Assembly (NCBI GenBank): GCA_002426795.1
Contig: DINQ01000016.1
Location: 186,001-250,000 of the forward strand
Length of the DNA stretch: 64,000 bases
Direction: 5' to 3'
Source of the DNA: Bacteroidales bacterium UBA5536
GTDB taxonomy: Bacteria > Bacteroidota > Bacteroidia > Bacteroidales > F082
Position numbers and translations under genes: made by a program. Below, in pieces: positions 41,257-50,440 of this stretch. The stretch's first letter is position 1. Every line of letters starts with the position of its first letter. The notes under the pieces are model-generated. The model searched no databases, was not told where the DNA came from, and was given only the letters and a program-made list of their open reading frames with translations.

Positions 41257-42636
41257 TTAATCTGCAGCTTGCGCAAAGGCGCGAAGTTCGTCCATTCCGG
41301 AAGGCTTTGATTCGATTTTTTTGTCTTTGTCAAGGACAAAAAGTGTTGGCGTTCCATATACATTGTATGCCTGCACAAGCGGACCATCCCAACCTTCACC
41401 TTCAACAAGATGAGTCCAGTCTAATCCTTCGTTTTGGATGTAATCTTTTAAGGTAGCATTGTTTGGGCTGAGGATGACAGACACAATGGCGTAGGAAGGG
41501 TTTTCCTGATGAAAAGCCTTAAGCTTGGGCATTAATTCGAGGCAATGCGGGCAGGTTAAGGACCAAAACACTACAATGGTATGTGGCTTTGTGATCGTAT
41601 CCATGGAGAAGGGGATGCCGCTTATGTCCTCGCCTTCGATAGGAGTAGCTTGTGCGCCAATTACAATTTTCCGGTAAGGATTTACAATCCGCTCAATTTT
41701 CATTAGGGTTTCGGTGTCGATACAACCAGCGTTGAAATGGGGCAATGAACTAAGGTAATCTGTAACCGCGCTCAGACCCAAATGAGCAAATCCATCCAGC
41801 AAATACTCCAGCACAAAAGCATACATGGTGTTATTAACCGAAGCCTGATTCAGGATTTCGTCCACGCCTTTCATAAAGGCAAACTGAGTCTGGTTCATGT
41901 CCATGTCGGGTCTTTGATACAGCGAGAGATAGTCGATGAGTTTGGCAGTGAGTATGTTGGATGAAATAAGTAAAGTGTCGGAAAAATCTGTTTGATCGAA
42001 AAAATGCTGGATAATCTGTTCGCGTTGTTCACTGAAAGGCAATTGCAAATTAATCACTGGTCGCAAATCTGTTTTTACAAGTCTTGAAACATATTCTCCC
42101 TGATGATCCTGAATAAGCTTTATTGCATAAGACTGGATGGAATCCTGAACGCGATTGAATTCAGACACCACCTGACCATAAAAAATTGTTGATTGATCGT
42201 ATTGTTGGATCAACGGTTTTAGTAATTCTTCTTTTCGGTAACTGTCGTTTCTGTTTGATTTATATTGCTGCCAATCAGTATTTTCAGGTGATTGGACAAA
42301 ATAAACGGCTTCTGAAAAATCAGGCGTATTGGCTACAAACTGCACCGGGTTTTCCTGGAAAATAATTTCAAGCGAAGCGCCTTTTTGCGTTTGAATCTTA
42401 TACATTCCGGTTTGAAGTTTTCTGGCAATACTGAAACTCCCTTCCGGATTGGTCAGCATGGAGTCGATCAAAATCTGCCGCTCTCCCTGAAAGCTGAATA
42501 GATAGATTTTTTGGTTCGCATAATTTGAGATGCTTCCTGAAATGTATTGCTGAGCCAGAGGCCTTGCAGGAAAACAAAAGAGTGTGAAAACAAATAGAAC
42601 TGAAGCAATCAGAAATTTCATTGTTTGTGTTTTCAT
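41257..42636 (-). CDS. Exported TlpA-like thioredoxin protein with DUF4369-type N-domain
   Basis: A 459-residue protein. The signal peptide (residues 1-29, PLAQQ) may start at Met1 or Met6. Residues 30-120 form a beta-domain like DUF4369 (ISGSISNYANQKIYLFSF). A long helical middle follows. Residues 325-455 are a thioredoxin fold of the AhpC/TSA-TlpA type with Cys362-Pro-His-Cys365 (WSLTCPHC) and cis-Pro in YGTPTLFVLD. Such proteins reduce disulfides in the periplasm; the target is not known. Upstream is a -7 element TATCTTTG at 42773-42780. Confidence 0.85.
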   Translation of the reverse strand: MKTQTMKFLIASVLFVFTLFCFPARPLAQQYISGSISNYANQKIYLFSFQGERQILIDSMLTNPEGSFSIARKLQTGMYKIQTQKGASLEIIFQENPVQFVANTPDFSEAVYFVQSPENTDWQQYKSNRNDSYRKEELLKPLIQQYDQSTIFYGQVVSEFNRVQDSIQSYAIKLIQDHQGEYVSRLVKTDLRPVINLQLPFSEQREQIIQHFFDQTDFSDTLLISSNILTAKLIDYLSLYQRPDMDMNQTQFAFMKGVDEILNQASVNNTMYAFVLEYLLDGFAHLGLSAVTDYLSSLPHFNAGCIDTETLMKIERIVNPYRKIVIGAQATPIEGEDISGIPFSMDTITKPHTIVVFWSLTCPHCLELMPKLKAFHQENPSYAIVSVILSPNNATLKDYIQNEGLDWTHLVEGEGWDGPLVQAYNVYGTPTLFVLDKDKKIESKPSGMDELRAFAQAAD

Positions 42637-42772
42637 ATTGTATTGTCAGCTTGAAGTAGATAGAAATTAATAAAACAGAAGATTGAATGTCCTACTTTTC
42701 TTTTCAGTAAGAGAAATGTGTTTGCTGAAGTCTAAATTTACCTTGTACATAAATCGTTGAACGAAGCTGATG

Positions 42773-42780
42773 CAAAGATA
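42773..42780 (-). promoter_or_regulatory. -7 element of the TlpA-like gene
   Basis: TATCTTTG followed by CA on the minus strand, a typical Bacteroidota -7 box; predicted leader about 130 nt. No -33 TTG visible. Confidence 0.4.
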
Positions 42781-42824
42781 GAATAAGCTGGAGAAAGAAG
42801 GATAGGGTTTGAATAAGGGTAAAA

Positions 42825-42832
42825 TATTTTTG
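42825..42832 (+). promoter_or_regulatory. -7 element upstream of the first T9SS repeat protein
   Basis: TATTTTTG. A TTTG at 42808-42811 is only 13 bases away, too close for a normal -33 box. Confidence 0.35.
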
Positions 42833-42921
42833 TAAGTCGCTATCAGACTGATCAATAAATAGCTAACTTTCGGCCATAAATGCGGGGAGACTTTTATTAC
42901 AATCCAATTAAACAATTTTTC

Positions 42922-45900
42922 ATGATGTTGAAAATGAATTTGTTAAACCAACTCAAATTTCATTGTTTGCTTCTTTGTATTTTAGTTGCTTCACTGTCTA
43001 GTGCAAACGCGCAGGAAGGTGATTCGGGACGAGACAAACAATTCAACCTTTTCGACTTGCAAAGTATTGATGCAAGGCTGCAATTTCTTTATGCAATCGA
43101 CACTTCTTTGGTCCTTGATTTTAATTTGGGAGAGAAACCCGGGCTGATCAATATTGAGCCAATTTCTGCTCATGCAGATGAAAAGTGGCATCAAAACCTG
43201 GAAGACCTAATGTTTCTTCTTGACCAAAAAAGGGCACAATGGGATAAAGCAGAACTGGGTAATGAACGGATTATCTGGCAGAATGCGCTGGGAAATAAAG
43301 TATACGATTTTGCTACGACTGATTTTCTGCGTAGTAATTATTGCGCAGATTCGGATCCTTTTTGTACAAGCGAGACATATACTTTCCCTGCCGGAACAGG
43401 TGGAACTGCTGAAACCGGACCTTATTACGGTTGTTTGATTCAACAACCCAATCCAGCCTGGTATCACATGAAGATCGGTGTTGCCGGATCGCTGACAATC
43501 ACTATGTTTAGCACACCTTCACACGATATTGATTTTATTTGCTGGGGGCCTTTTGACGATCCTGTATTGCCATGCACTTCGGGTTTAACAGAAGATAAGG
43601 TGATAGACTGTAGTTATTCACTTGCGTCTACTGAAGATTGTGTGATACCAAACGCCATTCTCAACAAATATTATATTTTGCTGATTACCAATTTTTCGAA
43701 TCAACCTTGCAATATCACTTTTCAGAAAACAGCAGGCACCGGGGAAACAGATTGCTCGATCGTTCCGCCGCCTATCAGCAGCAATAGTCCTGTTTGCGTG
43801 GGTGAGCAACTACAACTGAGTGCTGAAAATGTGAATGGCGCTACTTTTTTATGGACTGGCCCAAATGGATTTACTTCCACGCTGCAAAACCCTGTGATCA
43901 ATAATGTTACAATGGCAAACGCCGGAACATATACTTTGGTCATCACAGTTGGGGGTGTGCAAAGCAACCCTGTATCGCTTGAGGTAGTAATTAATCCGAT
44001 GCCTATTCCTGACTTTACATTTAATGAAGCCTGTCTGGACGACCCAACCGTATTTACTGATGCCTCTACAACCAATCCCCCATCGGGTCAAATTACTTCA
44101 TGGATGTGGACATTTGGTGATGGGAGTGTTGCATCCGGACAAAACCAGACACACACTTATTCAGCTGCAGGAAATTATCAGGTTACTTTGACCACATACA
44201 CAGGCACTTCTGAATGCGCTCAAAGCATAACGAAGTCAGTGCTGGTTAAAATGAAAGCAGATGCCAATGCGGGAAACGACGTTACGATACCAAACGGGTG
44301 GACGACCAATTTGAATGGGTCAGCAGCGGGAGGTTCAGGCAATTATAGCTATCAGTGGGAGCCACAAGCTTTGGTTCAAAATCCAAATTCAGCGCAAACT
44401 TCTACAGTTCCTTTATCGGTCACAACTATGTTTACGCTTTCCGTCACTGACAATTCAGGAAGTTGTGTGGATGAAGACCAGGTGCTTGTTACAGTTACCG
44501 GCACACCGTTTTCTATTAATGTTGTTTCGGATCAGCCGGTTATCTGCGCTGGCGAATCAACAGTCTTACATGCCAATGCTTCCGGAGGGTCAGGGAATTA
44601 CACTTATGTATGGACGAGCGTTCCAGTGGGATTTACCTCAAATTTGCCGAATCCAGTAGTAAGTCCTATCCTAAATACGACTTATTATGTTTCTGTATTT
44701 GATGGTCAAAACACTCTAAATGGTCAGGTGTCAGTGGATGTTGGTGCGATTACGCAAGCCAATGCCGGACCAGATATCACAATTCCAACTGGTTGGACAA
44801 CAACTTTGGAGGGAAGTATCAGTGGAGGTTCTGGGAGCTATCAGATTGACTGGCAGCCACAGGCTTTATTGGTAAATCACACAGTGTTGCAGCCTGCAAC
44901 CTTGCCTCTGAGCAATACGACGGTTTTTACCCTTAACATAACTGATAATGACGGAGGTTGCACAAGCACTGATCAGGTAGTCGTGACAGTAAGTGGGGGA
45001 GTACTCAGTGTGCAGGCAACAGCTTTCCCGGCAACCATTTGTCAAGGTTCTCAGAGCCAATTGTCCGCTTCTGTTACGGGGGGCTCAGGGACTTATTCAT
45101 TTTTATGGACAACGGTGCCAGCTTCATCCTGGACTTCTAATTTGCAAAATCCTGTTGTAAGTCCAACGTCAACAACAGTTTATCATGTTGTAGTGAATGA
45201 TGGTCAAAATACGGTTGAGGACCAGCTTACGCTTACCGTTGGCGCAGTTTCAACTGCCAATGCTGGCCCAGATCTTACCATACCCGAAGGCACTTCAACA
45301 CAATTGCTAGGTTCGGTTAGCGGGGGCTCTGGGGCATATTCAGTTAGCTGGACGCCTGAAAGCTTGCTTCTTAATCCTACTTTGATTCAGCCGACCACAG
45401 TGCCTATGTTTGAGACCCATTTTTTTCAACTGACTGTCACAGACAACAGTTCGGGATGTTCAACGGTTGACCAAATGACAGTGATTGTTTCGGGTATGCT
45501 GCTTGCGGCGACACCATACGCAGTCCCGGCAGAAATTTGTGTTGGACAATCATCACATTTATATGCAAATGCAAGTGGTGGCACTGGAAATTATACTTAT
45601 ATATGGACTTCTGATCCTCCCGGATTTACTTCTAACCTGGCAAATCCAACCGTTAGTCCAACTACGACTACCAACTATATTTTGGAAGTGTTTGATGGTA
45701 GCAGCTCAGTCAGTGGGCAAACCATTGTAAATGTAGGTGCCTCCTCAATCGCCGATGCCGGACCTGATTTGGTTGCTGATTACGGATGGCCGGTCACATT
45801 ACAAGGTCAGGTTATTGGTGATCAAAATTATAGCTTCATATGGTATAATGAAGACTTACTGGTGAATCCTGATCTGCTTACACCTCTAACGACTCCTCTT

Positions 45901-47277
45901 ACTGGTCCTGCAACTTTTATCCTCACTGTAACCAATAACGAATCACAATGCACGACAACCGACCAGATGCAGGTAACAATCAGTGGAGGTCCTTTGGGCA
46001 TAACCACTTATGCCAGTCCAACGACTATTTGCCAGGGCGAACAGGTGCAGCTCAACGTGATTTGTAATGGTGGTTCTGGAGCATACACATACCAATGGAA
46101 TTCATCGAACGGTTTTACATCAAACCTGCAAAACCCAACAGTTGAACCCATGGCATCTTCAACTTACTTTATAACAGTTTCGGATGGATTGAATTCGGTT
46201 TCAGATCAGCTTACCATAACGGTTAAACTAACACCTCAGGCAAATGCCGGTCCAAATATACCGATCAACGTTGGGACATGTGCAATTTTGCAGGGCAGTG
46301 CTTCTGGTGGAACCGGGAATTACATGTATCAATGGTCTCCGGCAGACTCGCTCAACAATCCTGGAGCTGATCAACATCTGCCCCAGCCACAGACGAAAAT
46401 CCTCAGGCACGATACGAAATTTACGCTATTGGTTAATGACCTTAACGGATGCAGCAGCGAGCCCTCTTCGATGTGGGTGCTTACTGGTGGAAGTGCTTTG
46501 TCATTGGTGGCAGAGGCCAGTGATGACGTTATTTGCAAAGGAAGCGCAACGCAACTGCTTGCTACTCCTTACGGAGGTTCAGGAAATTATACTTATCATT
46601 GGACGTCAAATAGCTCGACATGGGAATCAACGTTGCAAAATCCTGCGGTTTCTCCTGAATCATCCACAAACTACACCTTGGTCGTAAATGATGGTTTTTT
46701 GGATGTTTCGGCCCAGGTGGGCGTTACCGTTCATCTGCTGCCTGATGTGGATATTACCCCTGCCACATTTGTACCTGTTGACAATACAATTTTTGTATGT
46801 GTGCGGGATTCTGTTATGCTGGATGCTGGCCCTGGTCTTCAATATCTCTGGATGAATGGGGCCACAAGCCGCAAACAAAAGGCTTATACAAACGGCAATT
46901 GGATTGATATTCAAAACTGGTCTGTGCGAGTGACCGATCCGAATACAGGCTGCCAAAACCTGGATGATTTGGTTGTGTTTTTTGATTTCAATACATGTAA
47001 CATTGGACTCGAAGAATTGGACCTGGCGAATCGGATCAAAGTTTTACCCAATCCTTCAACAGGGAGTTTTGTTCTGACTATGGATCGGTTTGCCGGAAGT
47101 GCAGTGATAGAAGTGTTTTCTTTAGTTGGAAAACCAGTCTTTTCGAAAGAAATATCGTTGTGTAGCGATTGTAAGAATACTATTTTGATCGATCTGTCCC
47201 AACATCCAGCAGGTGTTTACATGCTAGTTTTGAAATCAGATCACTTTGTTTTGTCCCGCAAACTAATAAAAAAATAG
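42922..47277 (+). CDS. Large T9SS-exported repeat protein (type A sorting domain), paralogue 1
   Basis: About 1451 residues from ATG 42922; 42880, 42925 and 42934 are alternative starts before the signal peptide (ending SSANAQ). An N-terminal Cys-rich domain, SxPFCTSETYTFPAG...QPNPAWYHMKI...DIDFICWGPFDDP...YYILLITNFSNQPC, is common in Bacteroidota surface proteins and beta-sandwich-like. Then come an Ig-like domain, a PKD domain (WTFGDGS) and five tandem units of about 165 residues (44257-46740), each NAGPDxTI...WxPQ...TDN..GC..DQ plus IC.G...L.A...GGSGxYxYxWTS. The last 80 residues (VLPNPSTGSFVL...GVYMLVLK) are a type A C-terminal sorting domain. It is surface-attached or released; the role is probably adhesion or matrix. 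Confidence 0.85.
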   Translation: MMLKMNLLNQLKFHCLLLCILVASLSSANAQEGDSGRDKQFNLFDLQSIDARLQFLYAIDTSLVLDFNLGEKPGLINIEPISAHADEKWHQNLEDLMFLLDQKRAQWDKAELGNERIIWQNALGNKVYDFATTDFLRSNYCADSDPFCTSETYTFPAGTGGTAETGPYYGCLIQQPNPAWYHMKIGVAGSLTITMFSTPSHDIDFICWGPFDDPVLPCTSGLTEDKVIDCSYSLASTEDCVIPNAILNKYYILLITNFSNQPCNITFQKTAGTGETDCSIVPPPISSNSPVCVGEQLQLSAENVNGATFLWTGPNGFTSTLQNPVINNVTMANAGTYTLVITVGGVQSNPVSLEVVINPMPIPDFTFNEACLDDPTVFTDASTTNPPSGQITSWMWTFGDGSVASGQNQTHTYSAAGNYQVTLTTYTGTSECAQSITKSVLVKMKADANAGNDVTIPNGWTTNLNGSAAGGSGNYSYQWEPQALVQNPNSAQTSTVPLSVTTMFTLSVTDNSGSCVDEDQVLVTVTGTPFSINVVSDQPVICAGESTVLHANASGGSGNYTYVWTSVPVGFTSNLPNPVVSPILNTTYYVSVFDGQNTLNGQVSVDVGAITQANAGPDITIPTGWTTTLEGSISGGSGSYQIDWQPQALLVNHTVLQPATLPLSNTTVFTLNITDNDGGCTSTDQVVVTVSGGVLSVQATAFPATICQGSQSQLSASVTGGSGTYSFLWTTVPASSWTSNLQNPVVSPTSTTVYHVVVNDGQNTVEDQLTLTVGAVSTANAGPDLTIPEGTSTQLLGSVSGGSGAYSVSWTPESLLLNPTLIQPTTVPMFETHFFQLTVTDNSSGCSTVDQMTVIVSGMLLAATPYAVPAEICVGQSSHLYANASGGTGNYTYIWTSDPPGFTSNLANPTVSPTTTTNYILEVFDGSSSVSGQTIVNVGASSIADAGPDLVADYGWPVTLQGQVIGDQNYSFIWYNEDLLVNPDLLTPLTTPLTGPATFILTVTNNESQCTTTDQMQVTISGGPLGITTYASPTTICQGEQVQLNVICNGGSGAYTYQWNSSNGFTSNLQNPTVEPMASSTYFITVSDGLNSVSDQLTITVKLTPQANAGPNIPINVGTCAILQGSASGGTGNYMYQWSPADSLNNPGADQHLPQPQTKILRHDTKFTLLVNDLNGCSSEPSSMWVLTGGSALSLVAEASDDVICKGSATQLLATPYGGSGNYTYHWTSNSSTWESTLQNPAVSPESSTNYTLVVNDGFLDVSAQVGVTVHLLPDVDITPATFVPVDNTIFVCVRDSVMLDAGPGLQYLWMNGATSRKQKAYTNGNWIDIQNWSVRVTDPNTGCQNLDDLVVFFDFNTCNIGLEELDLANRIKVLPNPSTGSFVLTMDRFAGSAVIEVFSLVGKPVFSKEISLCSDCKNTILIDLSQHPAGVYMLVLKSDHFVLSRKLIKK
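44257..46740 (+). repeat. Five tandem units of about 495 bp inside the T9SS repeat protein
   Basis: Equivalent codons (the residue pair before ANAG or ADAG) begin at 44257, 44752, 45250, 45745 and 46234, and the array ends at 46740, so the periods are 495, 498, 495, 489 and 507 bp. The units are diverged in sequence but keep frame and motif order. The paralogue at 47514 has two such units, starting at 48855 and 49350. Confidence 0.85.
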
Positions 47278-47513
47278 CAGAGCTTGTATTTTTAATTTTA
47301 CGAATAGTTTGAGTTATATATATCATTGAATAACAGTTTATAACAATGAAATAAAGCTAATCTTAACTTCATGTTGATTAAGGTTGATTGTATTATTCAG
47401 CTCCAAATCAGAAAAAAAAATGGTTTAATTTTTTCATTATTGTTAATTTTCGCCCCTGAAAAGGGTTTAGGATCGCCTCTTTTTTGACTTATTATTTACA
47501 CAAAGCCTTATTC

Positions 47514-50402
47514 ATGAGATACCAAATAAGTAGGTTTGGTTCGTTATGCGGACTTATTTTTTTATTCATTGTTTTCACCAGCACCATGGTTTTTGCACAA
47601 GCTTCATCAGGAGTATTCGCTAATAAAGGAAATGCGGTTGAGGCAGATATGCTGCAAATACAATCCCTGAGCCTAAGGATGAGCCTGTACGATGCGCTGA
47701 GGTCCGATAAGCTGATCAACCTTGACGAAAGCATAAATGGAAAGTTTGTCACAAAATGGAATTTGGAATCTCAGAATGACCTGTTAGCCTATTTACAGGA
47801 AAAGTATGAAAAACTTTATCTGGAAGATTTAGAGCGTGATAAGTATGCCTCTGGAGAATTGATGGAGAATCTGATGCAAACCTATGGTAACCAGTTGATG
47901 AATCGGGTGATGGGACGTGAAACTGTCAACGACTCCTGCAGAAGATCGCTTCCGTTTTGTACCACTAATATCTACACTTTTCCTGCTGGCGTCAACTCAG
48001 GTTCTGCTGAGGCTGGCAATGCCTATGGATGCCTAAATTCACAACCCAATCCGGCATGGTATCACATGAAAATATTGACCCCCGGCCAGATTACCATCAA
48101 AATGCAAAGTGCCCCACTGGAAGACATCGATTATATTGTATGGGGTCCGTTTACCGATCCGGTTATGCCATGTAGTGGTGGACTGACAGCAAGTAAAATA
48201 GTGTCTTGTAGCTATTCTGGTAATGCAATCGAATATGCAAACATTCCTAATGGGCAAACAGGCCAGTATTATATCCTCTTGATTACCAATTTTTCTAACC
48301 AGCCTTGCGAGATCACTTTCTCAAAAACTGGAGGAACCGGCGAAACAGACTGTACCATTTTGCCTCCTCCTATCAGCAGCAACAGCCCGGTATGCTATGG
48401 CGACGACCTTCATTTATACGCAGAAACCTATCCCAGCGCAACCTATAGCTGGACAGGCCCCAACGGTTTTACAAGTAATCTGCAAAATCCCACGATTTCA
48501 TCTCCGGATTTCAGCTATGCTGGCACTTACTCACTTGAAATTACAGTGGACAATATCACATCTGATCCTATTCAACTAGAAGTGATTATTGCTGCCTTGT
48601 CGTCTCCTGATTTCGATTTTACGGATGTTTGCTATGGCAATCCGAATGAGTTTTTTGATCAAAGCTCTGTGAATCCTCCAAATTATGAAATTACTTCCAG
48701 GTTATGGAATTTTGGTGATGGCTCAAATGCCAATGTCGTCAATCCACAGCATACTTACAGTGAGCCCGGAACTTATGATGTAACTCTGACAACTTACACT
48801 GGATTGCAATATTGCTCAAGGTCTGTCACCAAGCAAGTCACGGTTTCGGAGTATCCTTATGTAAATGCTGGTGAAGACCAGGAAATTGCCAATGGCTGGA
48901 CTACCACACTGGAAGGAGAAACCAATGGTGGCTCTGGTGATTTAACCATTCAATGGGAGCCACAGGACAAAGTGGTAAACCCAAACTCAGCAACCACACC
49001 CACGGTTGCTCTTACACAAACAACACTCTTTACTTTAACGGTAACTGACAATCTTACAGGCTGCACCGAAACGGATCAGGTTGTTGTGAATGTTACAGGT
49101 GGTGCCTTGTTTGTGCAAACTATTGCCACACCTGATGTAATATGTCTGGGAGAAGCTGTTCAGCTCAATGCCTTGCCAAGCGGTGGTGCAGGAGATTACA
49201 CCATCACCTGGAGCTCAAACCCGGCTGGTTTCAATTCAAATATTCCTGATCCGGTTGTTGAACCCACACAAACAACTACCTATACAGTTCAGGTTTTTGA
49301 TGGCCAAATAACAGCAAGCAGTGCGGTAACTGTTACAGTTAAACCAATGCCCTCGGCACATGCAGGTCCTGATAAAACCATCAATGTTGGGACGGCTGTT
49401 TATCTTGATGGCTCAGGAAGTGGCGGATCCGGAACTTATACCTACAATTGGACACCTGCCGACTCGCTGAATAATCCCCAAACAGATCCTTTTCTGCCGA
49501 ATCCGCTCACAAAATTGCTGAACGTGCCAACTACCTATCAATTAACTGTTCACGATGCCAATGGATGCGTAAGTCAAACAGATGCAGTAACAGTTTTTAC
49601 AGGTGGCGATTATCTCGCAGTTTTTGCTCAGACAGAAGACGAAGTAATCTGCTTCGGAAAGGAAACCCAACTTTCTGCTACAGCTCTGGGTGGAAGCGGT
49701 GCATACACCTATAGCTGGAGTGCCAATAACAGCGGTTGGACCTCAACAGAAACAACACCTATCGTTGGTCCCGCTTCAACAACCATTTATACTGTTGTGG
49801 CCAACGATGGCTTTAAAAATGTGACAGACCAGGTAACAGTAGTTGTTAATCCACTGCCGGTCGTCGACATCAAACCAGCGACTATAGATTGGTATGCACC
49901 GGACACAATAAATCTTTGTGTACGCGATTCAGTGTGGCTCGATGCCGGGGCGAATATGGAATACATATGGTCTAATGGAGACAATGACAGGAAGATTCGT
50001 GTCACGACCAATGGAAACTGGATCGATTTTCAGACCTGGTCGGTTGAAGTGACAAATCCGGTAACCGGTTGTGTTAATTATGATACATTGACAATTTTCT
50101 TTGACTTTAACGCATGTAATATTGGTTTGAATGAACTGGATGATGTGTCGCAATCGATTATAGTTTCTCCAAATCCGGCCACTGAGAGTGTGAGAATCAG
50201 ATCTGCAGAGTTGAAAGAAAGAGGAAGTTTATATCTGCTGACACTTGACGGCAAACTTGTTCGTGAAGTCAATATGCCAGGAAATTCAAAAAGTGGCTTA
50301 AACTATCAACTCGATCTTCACAATGTGGACGCTGGCTCCTATTTACTCCTGTTCCGTTCGGCGAAAAAAATGGCGTCCAAACAATTGATCATTGTGAAAT
50401 AA
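47514..50402 (+). CDS. T9SS-exported repeat protein (type A sorting domain), paralogue 2
   Basis: A protein of 962 residues from ATG 47514 (a TTG at 47484 is less likely), with a signal peptide ending VFAQ. It is homologous to the preceding gene over its whole length: the same Cys-rich QPNPAWYHMKI domain, Ig-like domain, PKD domain (WNFGDGS), the repeat region, the pre-CTD block NLCVRDSVWLDAG...FFDFNACNIGLNELD, and a type A sorting domain (VSPNPATES...GSYLLLFRS). It has two repeat units instead of five. The early segment (about 40-150) is helical and little conserved. Arose by tandem duplication, probably with later change of repeat number. The type B cargo gene follows after 38 bp. Confidence 0.85.
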   Translation: MRYQISRFGSLCGLIFLFIVFTSTMVFAQASSGVFANKGNAVEADMLQIQSLSLRMSLYDALRSDKLINLDESINGKFVTKWNLESQNDLLAYLQEKYEKLYLEDLERDKYASGELMENLMQTYGNQLMNRVMGRETVNDSCRRSLPFCTTNIYTFPAGVNSGSAEAGNAYGCLNSQPNPAWYHMKILTPGQITIKMQSAPLEDIDYIVWGPFTDPVMPCSGGLTASKIVSCSYSGNAIEYANIPNGQTGQYYILLITNFSNQPCEITFSKTGGTGETDCTILPPPISSNSPVCYGDDLHLYAETYPSATYSWTGPNGFTSNLQNPTISSPDFSYAGTYSLEITVDNITSDPIQLEVIIAALSSPDFDFTDVCYGNPNEFFDQSSVNPPNYEITSRLWNFGDGSNANVVNPQHTYSEPGTYDVTLTTYTGLQYCSRSVTKQVTVSEYPYVNAGEDQEIANGWTTTLEGETNGGSGDLTIQWEPQDKVVNPNSATTPTVALTQTTLFTLTVTDNLTGCTETDQVVVNVTGGALFVQTIATPDVICLGEAVQLNALPSGGAGDYTITWSSNPAGFNSNIPDPVVEPTQTTTYTVQVFDGQITASSAVTVTVKPMPSAHAGPDKTINVGTAVYLDGSGSGGSGTYTYNWTPADSLNNPQTDPFLPNPLTKLLNVPTTYQLTVHDANGCVSQTDAVTVFTGGDYLAVFAQTEDEVICFGKETQLSATALGGSGAYTYSWSANNSGWTSTETTPIVGPASTTIYTVVANDGFKNVTDQVTVVVNPLPVVDIKPATIDWYAPDTINLCVRDSVWLDAGANMEYIWSNGDNDRKIRVTTNGNWIDFQTWSVEVTNPVTGCVNYDTLTIFFDFNACNIGLNELDDVSQSIIVSPNPATESVRIRSAELKERGSLYLLTLDGKLVREVNMPGNSKSGLNYQLDLHNVDAGSYLLLFRSAKKMASKQLIIVK

Positions 50403-50440
50403 ATGCCTTGCAACAGTTTGAATCTTATCCCATCACTCTT

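Noticed and set aside
41214..41408. 65 extra codons before the GH3/beta-lactamase gene
   Set aside because: They overlap the TlpA-like gene in another frame and would bury the signal peptide; ATG 41213 gives a clean signal sequence.
44257..46740. Possible CRISPR or mobile-element repeat array
   Set aside because: The repeats are long coding units in one open frame, without spacers, terminal inverted repeats or transposase.
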